In this document: positions 22,365-33,331 of the stretch, in pieces
How positions within the stretch are numbered: the stretch's first letter is position 1
Layout: every line of letters begins with the position of its first letter
Source of the DNA: Cladophialophora immunda
Taxonomy: Eukaryota; Ascomycota; Eurotiomycetes; Chaetothyriales; Herpotrichiellaceae
NCBI RefSeq assembly: GCF_000835495.1
Contig: NW_015622547.1
Coordinates: forward strand, 2,852,001-2,916,000
Length of the DNA: 64,000 nt
Direction: 5' to 3'
Notes under the pieces: model-generated
What the model was told of the DNA's origin: nothing
Database searches by the model: none
Seen by the model: the letters and a program-made list of their open reading frames with translations, nothing else
Position numbers and translations under genes: made by a program

Positions 22365-23041
22365 GAATTCTCTGACGGGACGGGAGGGTAACACGGCAGA
22401 GGAGAAGCAAAGCATTGTCAGTTGAGGTCCGTGAAATAGACGGTCAAAAGGTGCAGCGGGATGGATGTGGGGTGTATGACTACATCCATACGTGTGAATC
22501 TTTGGAAAGAGAAGGATCCGTGGAAAAAGCACATTTGTACCAAGAAAGGGGACCAAAAAATGAAACGGAACAGGCTTTGGAAAAGTCATATCATGTGTGC
22601 CACTATCCACTTGTACAGCTAGCTCGACGTCGACGAAGAGCTTCAGAATGAGAACGGAAAGTAGCTCGATAGAGGCTGCTTCCGCTATTTCCCTCGAGCA
22701 GGGCTGTGCAATGATTGAAGCAAGCTTCCCATCTGTCAGGCCAAAGGTCGCTTAGTCGTAAGGCGCATCTCGTGTCATATGCTTCCTATTGCTCTCCAGC
22801 TTCAGCGAACCCAGATCGCTCTCGAAAGCAGGATCTGCCTTGGGATATCAAACCCTACCAATTGCGGCGAGACACTGGAGAGACGAAATGCGAAGGTTTC
22901 GACTGCATGGAGGTCCATTTCGAGCCAAAATGGGATCACGACATGTTGTTTCCTCTGGCCTGCTCTATGGTCATCCCCCGGTGCTGTGTCTCCGCTCGTC
23001 TGACTGCACGTACGTGTCTTTGATTCTGTCCCATCGACCCC
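22365..23041. other. Convergent intergenic region, RRF1 / TPT transporter
   Basis: 3' flanks of converging genes; nothing else supported. Confidence 0.5.
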
Positions 23042-24295
23042 CTATCCCTTCCAGCCTCGTTTCGTCAGAACCCGAGTCTTCTCCCACCAAACTGGCGTTT
23101 CTGCCACTTTTTTCGCCCCCAAACTGGCAAATGCATACCAGACACCTCCGATCGTCGTGATCAGGGAACCGAGAATCACGATATCCTCTGCACGTCGTTC
23201 GGTCTCTTGCGTCTCTTCCCCGCTTACCTTCGTGAAATCGCGGAAGCGTACGAGAAGGACCAGAATGACCACCTGTTTCATGTTCGCGGCGATGGCCATG
23301 CTCAGTGGTCCGCATCGCTTGTTCGCGTCGAAGGACGCGAGGTTCAGCATCGAGGCGGCAAGGGCGTTGAACAGCCACAGCCACGGCCACGGCAGGCTGA
23401 TCCGAAGCAACCCTCCCCCGAGCTCTAGTCTTGGGCTGGGCGACCCTTGGGCCAAGTTGGAGGTCAACCCCTTGATTTCGCCGGTCCAGCTTGCGACCAG
23501 CACTGTCTGATTCACGGCGTAGAGCGCAAGGTACTGCACGAGCCTTGTCGAGGGCAGGCCGACCCCCCAGCGACTTGCGTGAGGCGGCCGCTGCAACTCG
23601 TTAGTGAAGATCGTTTTCAGCACGGCCAAGAAGGCGCCGAGCAATGTCACTGTGAACCCGAACGCGGTTGTCCTCGTTGGACCACCGACCAGACTTCTGC
23701 CGCCGATTGCGGGAGAGGATGCGGCGTTGGTGGCAATGATCACGCCGCATATCGTCAGACCGATCGCGCCGTACACTCCGACATGATATTCTCTCCAGGA
23801 TCTTCCAAGCCATGCAATTGATATTAGGACCGTGATGACCGGAGCCGTGGCGCGGATGGTTTGGTGCATCGTCAACGTCACCAACCCCAAGGCCAAATTC
23901 GACAGGGCGATGTTCAATGTGTAAAGGAGAGAGAAAGGAAGAAGGATCCGTAGGTGAATGCGGAGACTGGGTCTGGTCCAATCCCGATCCCGGTAGTTGT
24001 GTGCGGTCCCGTCATCATCGTCGTCTTCATCGAGACGTCTATCGTCGGCCAAGCAATGTCGGTTAACCGTAGACGTGCCTGTTGTCGTCGAGATGAGTCC
24101 TGGTCTCTGGAGGCGCGAAATAACCCCCGTGGTTAGGAACGTAGTGAACGCGTGGGAGCCAGTGAGGAGCCAGGGGCATGCTGTCCGGGACACGATTTGC
24201 TTATTTGTGAACGTAACGAGCATATTGAGGATAAAATACAGCCAGAGAGAGAGGATGCTGGATCTGATGCCGTTTCCCAGCATTGTCCAAGCCAT
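23042..24295 (-). CDS. Triose-phosphate transporter (TPT)/SLC35-family nucleotide-sugar transporter-like
   Basis: The gene encodes 417 residues from the ATG at 24295. The open frame continues to a TTG at 24331, but a cttctttgcag acceptor lies just there, so the leader is probably spliced (a gtatgt donor lies about 40 nt upstream). About ten membrane spans are visible, beginning LWLYFILNMLVTFTNKQIV, the fungal TPT start. Other marks are SNLALGLVTLTMHQTIRATAPVITV and FDANKRCGPLSMAIAANMKQVVILVL. An Asp-rich cytosolic insert (LDEDDDDD) follows the second span. Family knowledge: antiporters of Golgi or ER that exchange nucleotide sugars or phosphosugars. The substrate cannot be read from the sequence. 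Confidence 0.85.
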   Translation of the reverse strand: MAWTMLGNGIRSSILSLWLYFILNMLVTFTNKQIVSRTACPWLLTGSHAFTTFLTTGVISRLQRPGLISTTTGTSTVNRHCLADDRRLDEDDDDDGTAHNYRDRDWTRPSLRIHLRILLPFSLLYTLNIALSNLALGLVTLTMHQTIRATAPVITVLISIAWLGRSWREYHVGVYGAIGLTICGVIIATNAASSPAIGGRSLVGGPTRTTAFGFTVTLLGAFLAVLKTIFTNELQRPPHASRWGVGLPSTRLVQYLALYAVNQTVLVASWTGEIKGLTSNLAQGSPSPRLELGGGLLRISLPWPWLWLFNALAASMLNLASFDANKRCGPLSMAIAANMKQVVILVLLVRFRDFTKVSGEETQETERRAEDIVILGSLITTIGGVWYAFASLGAKKVAETPVWWEKTRVLTKRGWKG

Positions 24296-24612
24296 TGTGT
24301 GCGGCACTTGTTCTGTGGTCTCTTGCTGCAAAGAAGAGTCAACGGTAGCGTTCTGACATACGTGAGGATGCGGTCAAGTCGAGGGAAGCGTAGGAAAGAG
24401 TGATAGAAGGGATTCACTACTAGAACTCAACACAGGATGAAGTGGCTTGCACCGAGCACATACTAACATTGACAAAGTACACTCTGCAAGACAAGTCATG
24501 AAAGACAGGTCAAATGCACCATCCCCGAGCGCATCCAAAGTTGCCCCCCCCCCCCAAGATCCAGATTCCGAGTAACGCCTTGCGCTGGGTATCAATCAAG
24601 TGCATATCAATA
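24296..24612. other. Intergenic region with a C12 tract
   Basis: Upstream region of the TPT gene, including its probable 5'-UTR intron, and the 3' flank of the next gene. A run of 12 C lies at 24544-24555. Confidence 0.5.
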
Positions 24613-26033
24613 TCACTTCTCGCTGTTCTTCTCTTGGTTTCCCTCGGCCGAAGGAGGCTTTCCCGTCCTCTGTGCCTCGTCCGGGGTTGTTGACGGTTTC
24701 AGAGCCTCTCGAGTAATCAATTTCGTCTGTTCTTGTCTTTCAGCTTGCCGCAGGTCATCCCCGTCAACTTTGGCGGTTTTGTCTTGCACCCACCTCTCTT
24801 TGTCTGGGACGACATAGGCATGCTTGAGAACAGGTGGACCTATGAGGGAATCGGTCTCGGGGGAGTATACCGCCACGGCATGCACAAACAATGTGCCTCG
24901 GTCTCCCACGAAGGCTATCTCGCCCACCAGCAGTATGCTGTCTCGAGTGTACGATTGCATAATCTTTTCTTGCCCATGAATCCAATATGCTCGGAACACT
25001 GCGCATCCCGATTCGATTGCACCTTGATAGGTCATAGACTTGACAAGATCCCGGTAGGCACGTCTTGAGTCATGCTCACCATAGTCACCACGAAGAAAAG
25101 GAAGCCAGACTGTTTTGTCCTTTTCAGATATCTTCCCAAAACTCAACCGCTTGTGGGCTTTCTCGTCTTCACTGAGAGTTTTATCCGGCGTGGAGTCCTT
25201 GACGGTCGTGCTAAGGGAATTGAGCCGATCCGTCAGTCGGGCTTTGGTGATCAGATATGAGGCCCAGGCGAATTCTCTGAAACCGTTCACAAAGGCCTTG
25301 GCAAGCACAATTGGGTGAAAGACACGATCCATCTTCCCTCCCATGCTATTGGGCAGCTGCCTCCAGCCATAACTGACCTTGCCCGGCTCTAAGAAGATGC
25401 ACGGGACTTCATAAGTCGTTGGGGCGTACAAAGGCGGAGCAAGTCTCCATCCGGCGTGGAATGCGAACTTCCCTCCGAGCTCCATCAAGACACGACCATA
25501 CTTTTTAATGACCTCTTGCTTCAGAGATTCCTGAATTGCTCTTGTGATTTCACGCAGGCGTTTCGGATCTCCGTGAAGAGCTTGGAATGACTTCCATGTT
25601 GGGTCGTCAGGCTCCCATAACTGAGGCTTTGCTCGGCGAATCCAAATTGGTAACATCAAATGGATAACCTCCGGCGACTTCGTCGAGCCATTCGTGTTGG
25701 CTTTGTCCCAGTACCCTTGCCACGATCTTTCCTGATCTTGGGATTTGCGCGTCTTCTTGACGGACTCAACTTGGGGCCGGGAGCCATGCGCAGTGTCCGG
25801 ATAGATGTAGTTAATGGTCTTGGCGGCGCAGTAGGTAAGTGCAATCGTAGTGAAGAGTCGGTAAAAGATTGGTCTGCCAGCTCTTAGCAATATTCAGTAG
25901 ACTGGGAGGGTCAGAGGTGACACCCGTACGTGGATTTGGATCGTCTGGTTATTGCAACCCTTTGAAGGTCGACTGGACCATTCTGGAGCGGCACGCGAAC
26001 GCTCCGCGGGCTACGGAATAGGTACCGGAGCAT
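24613..26033 (-). CDS. Mitochondrial membrane protein of unknown function
   Basis: Exons 26033-25930 and 25882-24613 encode 457 residues. The large open frame has no ATG near its start (it opens on TTG at 25890). A 47-nt intron (gtacgg, gctaag) links it to a first exon reading MLRYLFRSPRSVRVPLQNG...VAITRRSKST. That exon has seven Arg and no acid before its first Asp, which looks like a matrix-targeting presequence. A single membrane span follows (FYRLFTTIALTYCAAKTINYIY). The body has GKFAFHAGWRLAPPLYAPTTY, GGKMDRVFHPIVLAKAFVNG and GCAVFRAYWIHGQEKIMQSY, which I do not recognise. The Lys/Glu-rich tail is probably disordered. It may be an inner-membrane protein specific to filamentous fungi. Confidence 0.75.
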
Positions 26034-26483
26034 GGGGAGGGGCAGGTTGAGGCATCAGTTGGTTGCATTGTAGCGGGGAGGAATTGGTGTATGGTCGACA
26101 GTGGCCGTGCTCGGTGACATTAACCCCATGCACAATACCTTCTCCCTGAAAACCTCAGAAGCACATCGGGAGAATGAGGCAGTGAGGAAAAGGAAGTTTA
26201 TGTTATCGTAATAGATGATCCCAAAGGATGTGCGGCCACCGACGAAAGAAAGAAAGGGAGTTTCGCAGCCTTGAAATCCAAATGTCGCAGGTGGACGAGG
26301 GGTCGCACCACACTGCACGTGTCAGGGTCCTTTGACTGCTGTCCTCTGTCCTCGCTAGCTCCCCAGGCCGAAACAATTATCCGTGCCTCTGCCCCCAGAC
26401 GTATGTAGGTAGTTCTTCATGTTCTGCACTGCTGCCAGCTACAATCAACAGCTCGTCATTGAGCTCAGCTGGCGATAGTAACC
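26034..26483. other. Divergent promoter region
   Basis: 450 bp between the mitochondrial membrane protein and the DUF3844 gene. No recognisable motif or gene. Confidence 0.45.
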
Positions 26484-27689
26484 ATGAAGTCCCTATCGGT
26501 CTTACTGCCCTGTGCAGCACTCGCTCAGTATGCCGCTGCTCAAGGCGCATACCTTTTCACCATTGATCGCTCCATCACCGTCCCGTCGACCGGCATGATC
26601 GATTCAGAAATGGCGAGCGCCATTATCGCGAGAAGAAGGGCTCTTACGGCGGATCGATACCTGGGCATCACAGAATCGATGCTGCTTGAAGACCTCAATA
26701 CCTATGGGGGATACCAGGCACCTCTGTTTGGAGAGAGCCATCCCAAAGATGCGCCAGGAAAGCTGTTCATCAGAATATCGGGGGTCGACATGCAGATCAA
26801 GGACTTTGATATGGCCATGCCTGATCTGTGGATTTCGGATCCAACAAAGGACCTCCTCAGCGACTTCAAGGCGGTACCTGATGGCAGTCGCAAAGAGAAA
26901 GATGGGCTTTGCGAGTATGACGTTCCCCCTTCTCGCAATGCGCCCAACAGCATGGGCGTCGAGGTTGTCTTCACCTATCCCGCCGAAAATGGACGGTGCC
27001 TCGCGGCCTCAGAGATTCCAAATATCCCGATCATTCTCTCCCTCCACAGTTTTCTGCCCTCCAACCCATCGGACGTCAAGACTAAGCTGAACTCCTTGGT
27101 CCGCATCCTCAAACACTTCTCCGCCACCGACAACGTCGAATCCACTCTTCTCCTCCTTCCATCCACGAAGAGACTGAAGAACCCCAAGAAGAAGAAGGCT
27201 CACAGCCACAAGCACGCCGCCCGCTCGGCCCAAGAATCTGAAGAGGAACGGCTCGACCTCCCGTCCACCACACCCACCCCGTCCTCCGTTTCCGAATTTG
27301 ACACCATCACACCCGCCAACACTTCGTCAAACTTCACCCTCCCCTCGGTGATCCCCGCGTGCTTCGCCTCGCAGTCTGCGTGTGAAAACACCACAAACTC
27401 CTGCTCAGGCCACGGCTCCTGCTACAAAGCACACAGCAATTGCTTCAAGTGCCGCTGCACGTCCACTCTTGTCCGGATCAACGAAGACGGGACCAAGAAG
27501 ACCGTGAAATGGGGCGGCAACGCGTGCCAGAAGAAGGACATCTCGGTGCCTTTTGTCATGTTTGCCAGCTTCGGCGTGGTTATGACCGCGTTGGTGGCCG
27601 GAGCGATTGGGATGCTATACAGTATGGGAGCGCAGGAATTGCCCAGTGTAATTGGGGCTGGGGTCGCAGGACCCAGAACTGCAAAGTAG
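26484..27689 (+). CDS. DUF3844/Vps3844-domain type I membrane protein
   Basis: The intronless gene encodes 401 residues. A signal peptide (KSLSVLLPCAALAQYAAAQG) leads into a lumenal domain (YLFTIDRSITVPSTGMIDSEMASAIIARR, then ESMLLEDLNTYGG). A Ser/Thr/Pro linker is followed by an EGF-like Cys knot, ACFASQSACENTTNSCSGHG, with a CYK..C.KC.C continuation, near residues 290-325. A membrane span (FVMFASFGVVMTALVAGAIGMLY) and a short cytosolic tail end the protein. Family knowledge: this Cys motif plus span is Pfam DUF3844, later named for a vacuolar-sorting role and found in the ER/endomembranes of fungi. The function is otherwise poorly known. Confidence 0.88.
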   Translation: MKSLSVLLPCAALAQYAAAQGAYLFTIDRSITVPSTGMIDSEMASAIIARRRALTADRYLGITESMLLEDLNTYGGYQAPLFGESHPKDAPGKLFIRISGVDMQIKDFDMAMPDLWISDPTKDLLSDFKAVPDGSRKEKDGLCEYDVPPSRNAPNSMGVEVVFTYPAENGRCLAASEIPNIPIILSLHSFLPSNPSDVKTKLNSLVRILKHFSATDNVESTLLLLPSTKRLKNPKKKKAHSHKHAARSAQESEEERLDLPSTTPTPSSVSEFDTITPANTSSNFTLPSVIPACFASQSACENTTNSCSGHGSCYKAHSNCFKCRCTSTLVRINEDGTKKTVKWGGNACQKKDISVPFVMFASFGVVMTALVAGAIGMLYSMGAQELPSVIGAGVAGPRTAK

Positions 27690-28120
27690 GACGTGGGCCG
27701 ACTGTACTGTTATATTCTCCATTTCATGACATGGCTCCGAGTGGGAACGGGGGAGTTCGGTTGAGGGTCGGATCGAGACAGCTTGAACACCACGAAAGAT
27801 CCTGTATAGATGAATCAACCATATGATCCAAAAGCACAATGACATCAATGTGGTGTTTATTGATCACTGTCCCATGCACTTCAGCCATTCCAGTGGAAGT
27901 TGGCCTCGACAAATTGTCAGGGCAGGCTTTTGAGTTTCAAGTCACTTTCAATCTCATTGATAAAACACAGGCACTGAGGTCCTAGAAAGCACATACTACA
28001 ATGCAATCCCATGCATGTGTCATGCTCATCGCAAGCAGTTCGCCGCACTTCCAATCCTTTTCAAGTCATCTGGACCAAGAGAAGTCTTTCCCAATCTCAT
28101 TAACAAGCCTCCCCCATATT
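27690..28120. other. Convergent intergenic region, DUF3844 / RSC4
   Basis: 3' flanks only; nothing else supported. Confidence 0.5.
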
Positions 28121-30511
28121 TTAGGATGTGTTGAGATGTACAATCAGGGTGCACCTCTCAAAGTCAAACTGCAATTGACTCGGTGCGTACGCCTTCTTCT
28201 CCCCATCCCTCAGATCTGCCAAAACTTCCACAACAAGGACATTCTCCCCTGGAACCAGCCTAACCTCAAACGCCCCCTCCACATGATTACTGTTGCTTTC
28301 CTTGTAGACGGTGGAGTTATGCATGAACAAAACCCGATGACGGCGACGACTAGCTAGTTCGGAAGTGGTGGTTGGGATGATGCGTAGGTCGCGGTAGTGA
28401 GATGGTAGAGCGATGAAGCCACTCGTCTGGGTCTTGGTGGCCGAGCCGTAGCGGACCAGTTTCCAGCGTGGGTCATTCGGCAAAGAAGGGTTGGTCATGA
28501 AGGTCACAGAGGCGAGCAACGCGTGGGTCCAACCTGAGAGTGTGGCAGACTCAATGTCAGCAAACTGAAGCCGATGAAAAGATAACATTAAGACACGACT
28601 GAACTCACCTCTGCCAGGGTCACGATAGCGTCGTTCCATGGGAATGACGGATTGATTCAAGTAATTGTTGTTGGGGACCGATGGATTCGCGCCAGGGCTA
28701 GATGGCTGTGGTTCAGAACGCTCGAGGTGACGGGCTCCATTCGTGAGAGGCGCTGTATTCGGAAGAGGGATTTCGACTTCTTGAACAGGGGTTGGCAGCT
28801 GCTGTGCTGGAGTTGGCGCAGGAGGCTGTGAAGCTCTCACCGCTTCCTGAGGTTGGGGAGTGCTTGAGACACCGTTGACTTTGACCTCGCTCGTGATTGT
28901 ATCAGCTTGCTCAGTCGTTGTAGCCAGTGAGGCGCTTCGACGAACACTGGGAGCAGCGCTGGAAGGCACTGGGGTCGATCCGTTGGCTTGCGTGGCCTTC
29001 GAACTCGCCCTCTGCACCTTACTCAAGGCTTGACCCATTTCTTCCTTCTGTCGTCGGAGCGATTCGCTGTCGATCGTGCCACCGACCAGGTTTGGCGTAG
29101 GCGTAGAGGAACCCATTGTCAGTCGCAGAGCCTTTGGCTTTGGTTGTGACAAAGAGAGCTTGAGGTTGCGTCGTGGTTGAGCACCAAGTGACTGCATCTT
29201 GGACTCCGACCAAACCTGTTAAGAGGATGATCGATAATGTTAGCAGAGTACATCACGTGGTCAGGTCGCCGCCGTCTATATTCACGATTCACGCGCGTTG
29301 AGGGTAAACATTACCTCCAGTTTTTCTGCCATCAGGTAGATGTCGGACCCTTCCTGATTGTAATCTTTAGCGTTGTCCCAGATGAGTCGCACTTCTTTCG
29401 CCAACGCGTCCCAGTCTTGGATTGCATCCTTCTCTACCAAAGCCCGTACATCCGATATGGACGTTGGTTTCTTGACCAGCTTGTAATAGTCGGGATAATC
29501 CTTTTTGGAGACCTTTTCCTCAAAGTTGCTGGGCAACAAATGTTAGTCGGTGTGGTCACGCGCAGCTGAGTCAAAAGGGTGAGTTACATTGCATCTTCCT
29601 GCTCCGACAGTTCCTGCAGAAACTTCAACTGTTCTTGCCGTACATCTTCCCTCGTGTCGGTCAGGGTGTCAGTGGATGGAGTGACCTGACTTTGGCGCCG
29701 CCGCGCGGCGGCGGGATTAGGGAATACCAGCTTGACCCTCTCTGGAGCCATGGTTCCCTCCGACGAGACGGATTGACGTCGCACCTCATCAAGCAGTTCT
29801 TGTGGAATGGGAGTGGGATAAGCGCGATAATCTGGTCGCAGATACGCCGGATTGTGCTTTGGCATAAAATTGGACAAAGCCTTGCGTATGCGCTCAGCGT
29901 CTTCAAAGATTGCAGATCGACTATTGTTATAGTCCTTCGCATTTTGCACCATTCTCTTCAAGTCTGACTCCAAGGTCTCTAGGTTCTCATATTCATAATT
30001 CTCCAGCCGCTGCTCAATCATGTTGAGGGAAAGAGGCATGGCGATTTGCTGGTAATAGTCAGGATACTCGGCCTTGCTAGGCAGGTCCAGAAAATGGATT
30101 GCGACGTTGCGGCCATTCTTGTCTTGCGACTTCTTCAGCTGCCTCACGAGCCTCAAGCCAATATCCGTGGTGGTCTCTCGAGTTTCTTCCTCGGGGAAAT
30201 GGGTATCCTACAGACAGCTGGATTAGCAAAACTCTGGCGCGATGCATCAACCATTGCGAGTGCGGGCATGCAGTGCACTACGGTCAACTCGAGTGCAGGT
30301 GGCATTGCACGCAGCATGAGGTGCACAAGGCGGGGGTTCCGCGACTCTGCGCACGGTCGAGAAGTGCAGTGGTAAGTGCAAGTTGGGAGTTGGGCGAGTG
30401 AGAGAGGATTATTTTAATACTTACGTCGCTCCGCTTGCGTCGCTTGGGATCAGGCGTGGCTAGAAAGTCGTCGGGGTCGCCTGCAGGGCCGCTTCTGCGC
30501 TTCGAGCTCAT
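28121..30511 (-). CDS. RSC4: RSC chromatin-remodelling complex subunit Rsc4 (tandem bromodomains)
   Basis: Five exons (30511-30425, 30207-29588, 29528-29315, 29215-28609, 28533-28121) encode 646 residues. A basic nuclear leader (MSSKRRSG...DPKRRKRSD) precedes bromodomain 1 (about 45-135: PDYYQQIAMPLSLNMIEQRL, NAKDYNNSRSAIFEDAERI) and bromodomain 2 (about 236-307: PDYYKLVKKPTSISDVRAL, NAKDYNQEGSDIYLMAEKLE). Both keep the Tyr-Asn pair that reads acetyl-lysine. A Ser/Pro-rich linker leads to a conserved C-terminal domain (WTHALLASVTFMTNPSL to LIVHLNTS). No BAH domain follows, which favours Rsc4 over Rsc1/2. The last intron (28534-28608, 75 nt) has no stop and is a multiple of three. Rsc4 reads acetylated H3 for the RSC remodeller. 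Confidence 0.88.
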
Positions 30512-31274
30512 GATTTCGCGGCCTCACAGGGTTTCGAGATTGGGCGAGAGATGCGGGCGCAGGAGGGGCCACCATCAGGTGCACAGTGCAGTAAGATGGG
30601 ACTGGAGAGATGAATAGGGCAAAGGAGGCCCTTGCGAAAGCATTCACTGGTGTGGGAGTTGCATGCGCTTTGGGGACTCTTCCATCGTTCGCCCTTCAGA
30701 CAACTTCTTTTGGGGGTGACAGGATCTCAACGGGGACGCGACACACGCAACTGTCAGTCTGCGCTGCGAGAGAGAGAGGGCGAAAACCAAGCACACGTGA
30801 TAGGGACCGGATTATTAGGTAAGTCATCGGTCTGATCCGAGGTTGGTTTCTCCGGAATCTCTTGGCACCCGCACCTTCTCTCATAGGCTGGCCTTGGGTT
30901 TTGGCTCCCCAATCTGTGTTTACTTCGGCGAGCCTCTGGGACTATCCGCCTCAAACACAAATGCAGGTCGCAGTCCTCTGCTTCACCCCTCCGCGATAAC
31001 CTGTATCGACACGCTTTCTTCAGGTCGAAATCTGAGAGCCACACATTCCGCGGACAATCCGACTGTTATCCGCAGCTTTTACCTCCCCGTCCTACACAGC
31101 CCTTGCATGCGCAAGAGCACGAGACCATTTCGCGAGTCTTGTCCGCAGCTGCCCGCCGACCGCTAACGTTTGTACCGCGTGGTACTCCCTTACCGTCCCT
31201 TGTCACGTCTCTCGAGCGAGAAAAATTCGACCAACGAAGTCTTCTCTATTGATCGCGTCTCCCAGCACAGTAAC
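30512..31274. other. Divergent promoter region, RSC4 / CKS1
   Basis: 763 bp between two nuclear housekeeping genes. A TTTCGCG heptamer near 31128-31134 resembles G1/S-type boxes, but this is only a weak match. No gene seen. Confidence 0.4.
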
Positions 31275-31766
31275 ATGGCGGATATTGACATGTCGCGGCG
31301 CAACAAGAAGCCGAGATTGTTGCTCGAGTCTGAGAGAGCGCGACTGGAGGAATTCATTGACAGTATCGGATATTCCGCGAGGTGTGTATGTGGAAATTTG
31401 ATCATGGCTCTGAGGCTAATACGGGCCAGATACTCTGACAGCGAATTCGAATACCGGCATGTGCAACTCCCAAAAGCCATGTTGAAGGTCATCCCAAGAG
31501 ACTACTTCGACGACTCCAAGGGGACTTTGAAATTGCTATGGGAAGAAGAATGGAGGGGGTTGGGGATCACACAGGTACCTCACACTGTCATGTCTGTGTG
31601 ACACTTGAGCTGAAGAACATCACGCAGAGCCTAGGATGGGAGCACTATGAAGTCCACGAGCCGGAACCACATATCCTGCTATTCAAGTAAGTCTGGCGAA
31701 TTTCACATGTGTCCAGGCGCTGACACCAGTAGACGACCGATTGGATACCAGCCTCCTGCTCATTGA
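31275..31766 (+). CDS. CKS1: Cyclin-dependent kinase regulatory subunit Cks1/Suc1
   Basis: Four exons (31275-31381, 31430-31574, 31628-31686, 31733-31766) encode 114 residues. After a short basic leader comes the Cks fold: [39 protein letters not shown], and [20 protein letters not shown] running into [10 protein letters not shown]. The [10 protein letters not shown] hinge, which can exchange strands between subunits, and the Arg/Trp anion pocket that binds phospho-sites are intact. Family knowledge: it binds Cdk1 and promotes multisite phosphorylation and turnover of cell-cycle regulators. The last exon is only 34 nt ([11 protein letters not shown]), and all splice junctions restore the known fold, so the model is solid. 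Confidence 0.95.
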
Positions 31767-32113
31767 TCTTGACACAATCTCATCCGAATCAACTTCTCCG
31801 ACTAGCGCAGCATTGGGAGGGCGTTTTCTCCGGAACCAAAGGAACCGTGTTCAAATGTGCATTCAGCGGGCGTGCTTACTACCAGTTTGTGTATGTCTTG
31901 ATGAATGGATCCCACGATGGCCAAAGAATTTAGGCACAAAGATGTTGGTGGTCAGTCAGGTTTAGCATAGCCTCATCAGCTCAACCACCGACCCAGTTCA
32001 AACCCATGAAAGAATGGATGGTGTACTTGCACGCTACTCATTGTCGTCTGCAAGCGTCTTTTGGTCTCCATGTCACAGTCCCGTCGACTCGTTGCTGGTC
32101 TGGCATCTCTCTT
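31767..32113. other. Convergent intergenic region, CKS1 / DsbA-like
   Basis: 3' flanks only; no gene seen. Confidence 0.5.
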
Positions 32114-32746
32114 TCAGCTCGCGTTCTTTTGCAGCCACTCCTCCCATTGCTCTAATGTCCAACCGGAACTGATGCTGCGTTCCTCTACGCCATTGAACAA
32201 GACGGTCGGTGTTACGTGGACACCGGTGACTCTGTTCGCTTTGACCATGAACTTGACATCGTCAGTGACCTTATTCCCAATGTTGAGTCCACCGTCCTTG
32301 TCCGGCTTGTCAGGTACCAGCAACAAGTCCAGAATGGTCTTCTCGTCAACCCCGTCCACAGAGCCGGCCAGCTTGGCAAGTCTCTTGTACGTCTCGTTGC
32401 GCCCCTCGTTCACCACGTTGACGTCGAAATAGTCCTTTTGTTGTTCAAACAGCTTTTCGGAAAATGACCAGAAGGAGCCGGGGGCGATTTTCAGGACTGC
32501 AGCACCGGCTTCATGGACCAGAGTAGAAGAAGGATGCCATGGCTGGATCTGTTGACGGAAGATAACGCGGATACCAGGGTTGCTGTACTTTTTCTCAATA
32601 ACAGGTGCAACACTCTTGTAGAAAGTCTTAAACAGCTTCGCGGAGAAAGGGCAGACATAGTCCAAATAAAGCTCGATGGTGTGCTTTGCTTCGTTGCTCG
32701 CGGCCGAGGCCAGCAGCTGGCCGGAGAACTTTGGTGGAAGAGCCAT
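32114..32746 (-). CDS. DsbA-like thioredoxin-fold protein
   Basis: The intronless gene encodes 210 residues. The start is strand ELYLDYVCPFSAKLFKTFYKSV, where the usual CXXC redox motif is CPFS, so only the N-terminal Cys is present. A helical insert (FWSFSEKLFEQQKDYFDVNV...) and the cis-Pro loop VTGVHVTPTVLFNG complete a DsbA/GST-kappa fold; the terminal helix is LEQWEEWLQKN. There is no signal peptide, so it is probably cytosolic. A monothiol active site suggests glutathione-linked chemistry or a non-disulfide role rather than a classical oxidase. Substrate unknown. Confidence 0.82.
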   Translation of the reverse strand: MALPPKFSGQLLASAASNEAKHTIELYLDYVCPFSAKLFKTFYKSVAPVIEKKYSNPGIRVIFRQQIQPWHPSSTLVHEAGAAVLKIAPGSFWSFSEKLFEQQKDYFDVNVVNEGRNETYKRLAKLAGSVDGVDEKTILDLLLVPDKPDKDGGLNIGNKVTDDVKFMVKANRVTGVHVTPTVLFNGVEERSISSGWTLEQWEEWLQKNAS

Positions 32747-33331
32747 TCGAGGAATTTGTGATAGTTTCGTATCAGGGAGAGGTCGCCGTTAACAAGAAGA
32801 CTCTTACATTGGGTACGTAACTGAAAGGTTGAGACTGTGCAGAGGGCGATCGTCGTTCACATGCAACAATGAGGGTGGGCGTTACTCAGCCCGCGATTCC
32901 GTCATCAAGACAAGGGACGGGGAGAAGAGGATCACGTGGCGATAGCGATAGGGGGTCGATGTCCCTGCCTTTAAACTGCGGCCTCAATCCTTCATTTGTA
33001 AACAATCCTTGATTCATGCCACGACGGACTCATGGGCGCGCCTTCTGAACCATCCACTGTGTGCTCACAATAGTGTCCCCGATGCCTGTTTTAGTCCACC
33101 CGTTGCAGCTTCCGCAGAGCCTTGTTACTGGTATCGAATATGGCAGTCACATCCTCCCAAGATGCAGGATCTCCATGTCCGCGTCCTTGCGCATTTCTTC
33201 TCTTAGTCTAACCTGATCATAGGCCCATCAAGCATTGCATTTCAAGAGCTCCTCATTCCCTTATCTACCAATTCACCATTTCATTCGTCTCGGAAAGTCT
33301 ATTGGAGTTGAAAATATCTTAGTTCAGCGCA
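32747..33331. other. Divergent promoter region, DsbA-like / RING
   Basis: 585 bp; no motif or gene I can support. Confidence 0.45.

Noticed and set aside
23447..23821. Plus-strand frames opposite the TPT transporter
   Set aside because: They have no protein-like features and lie antisense to a clear ten-span transporter.
24544..24555. C12 tract as possible assembly error or functional element
   Set aside because: It lies in non-coding DNA and affects no reading frame; a simple homopolymer is the plain explanation.
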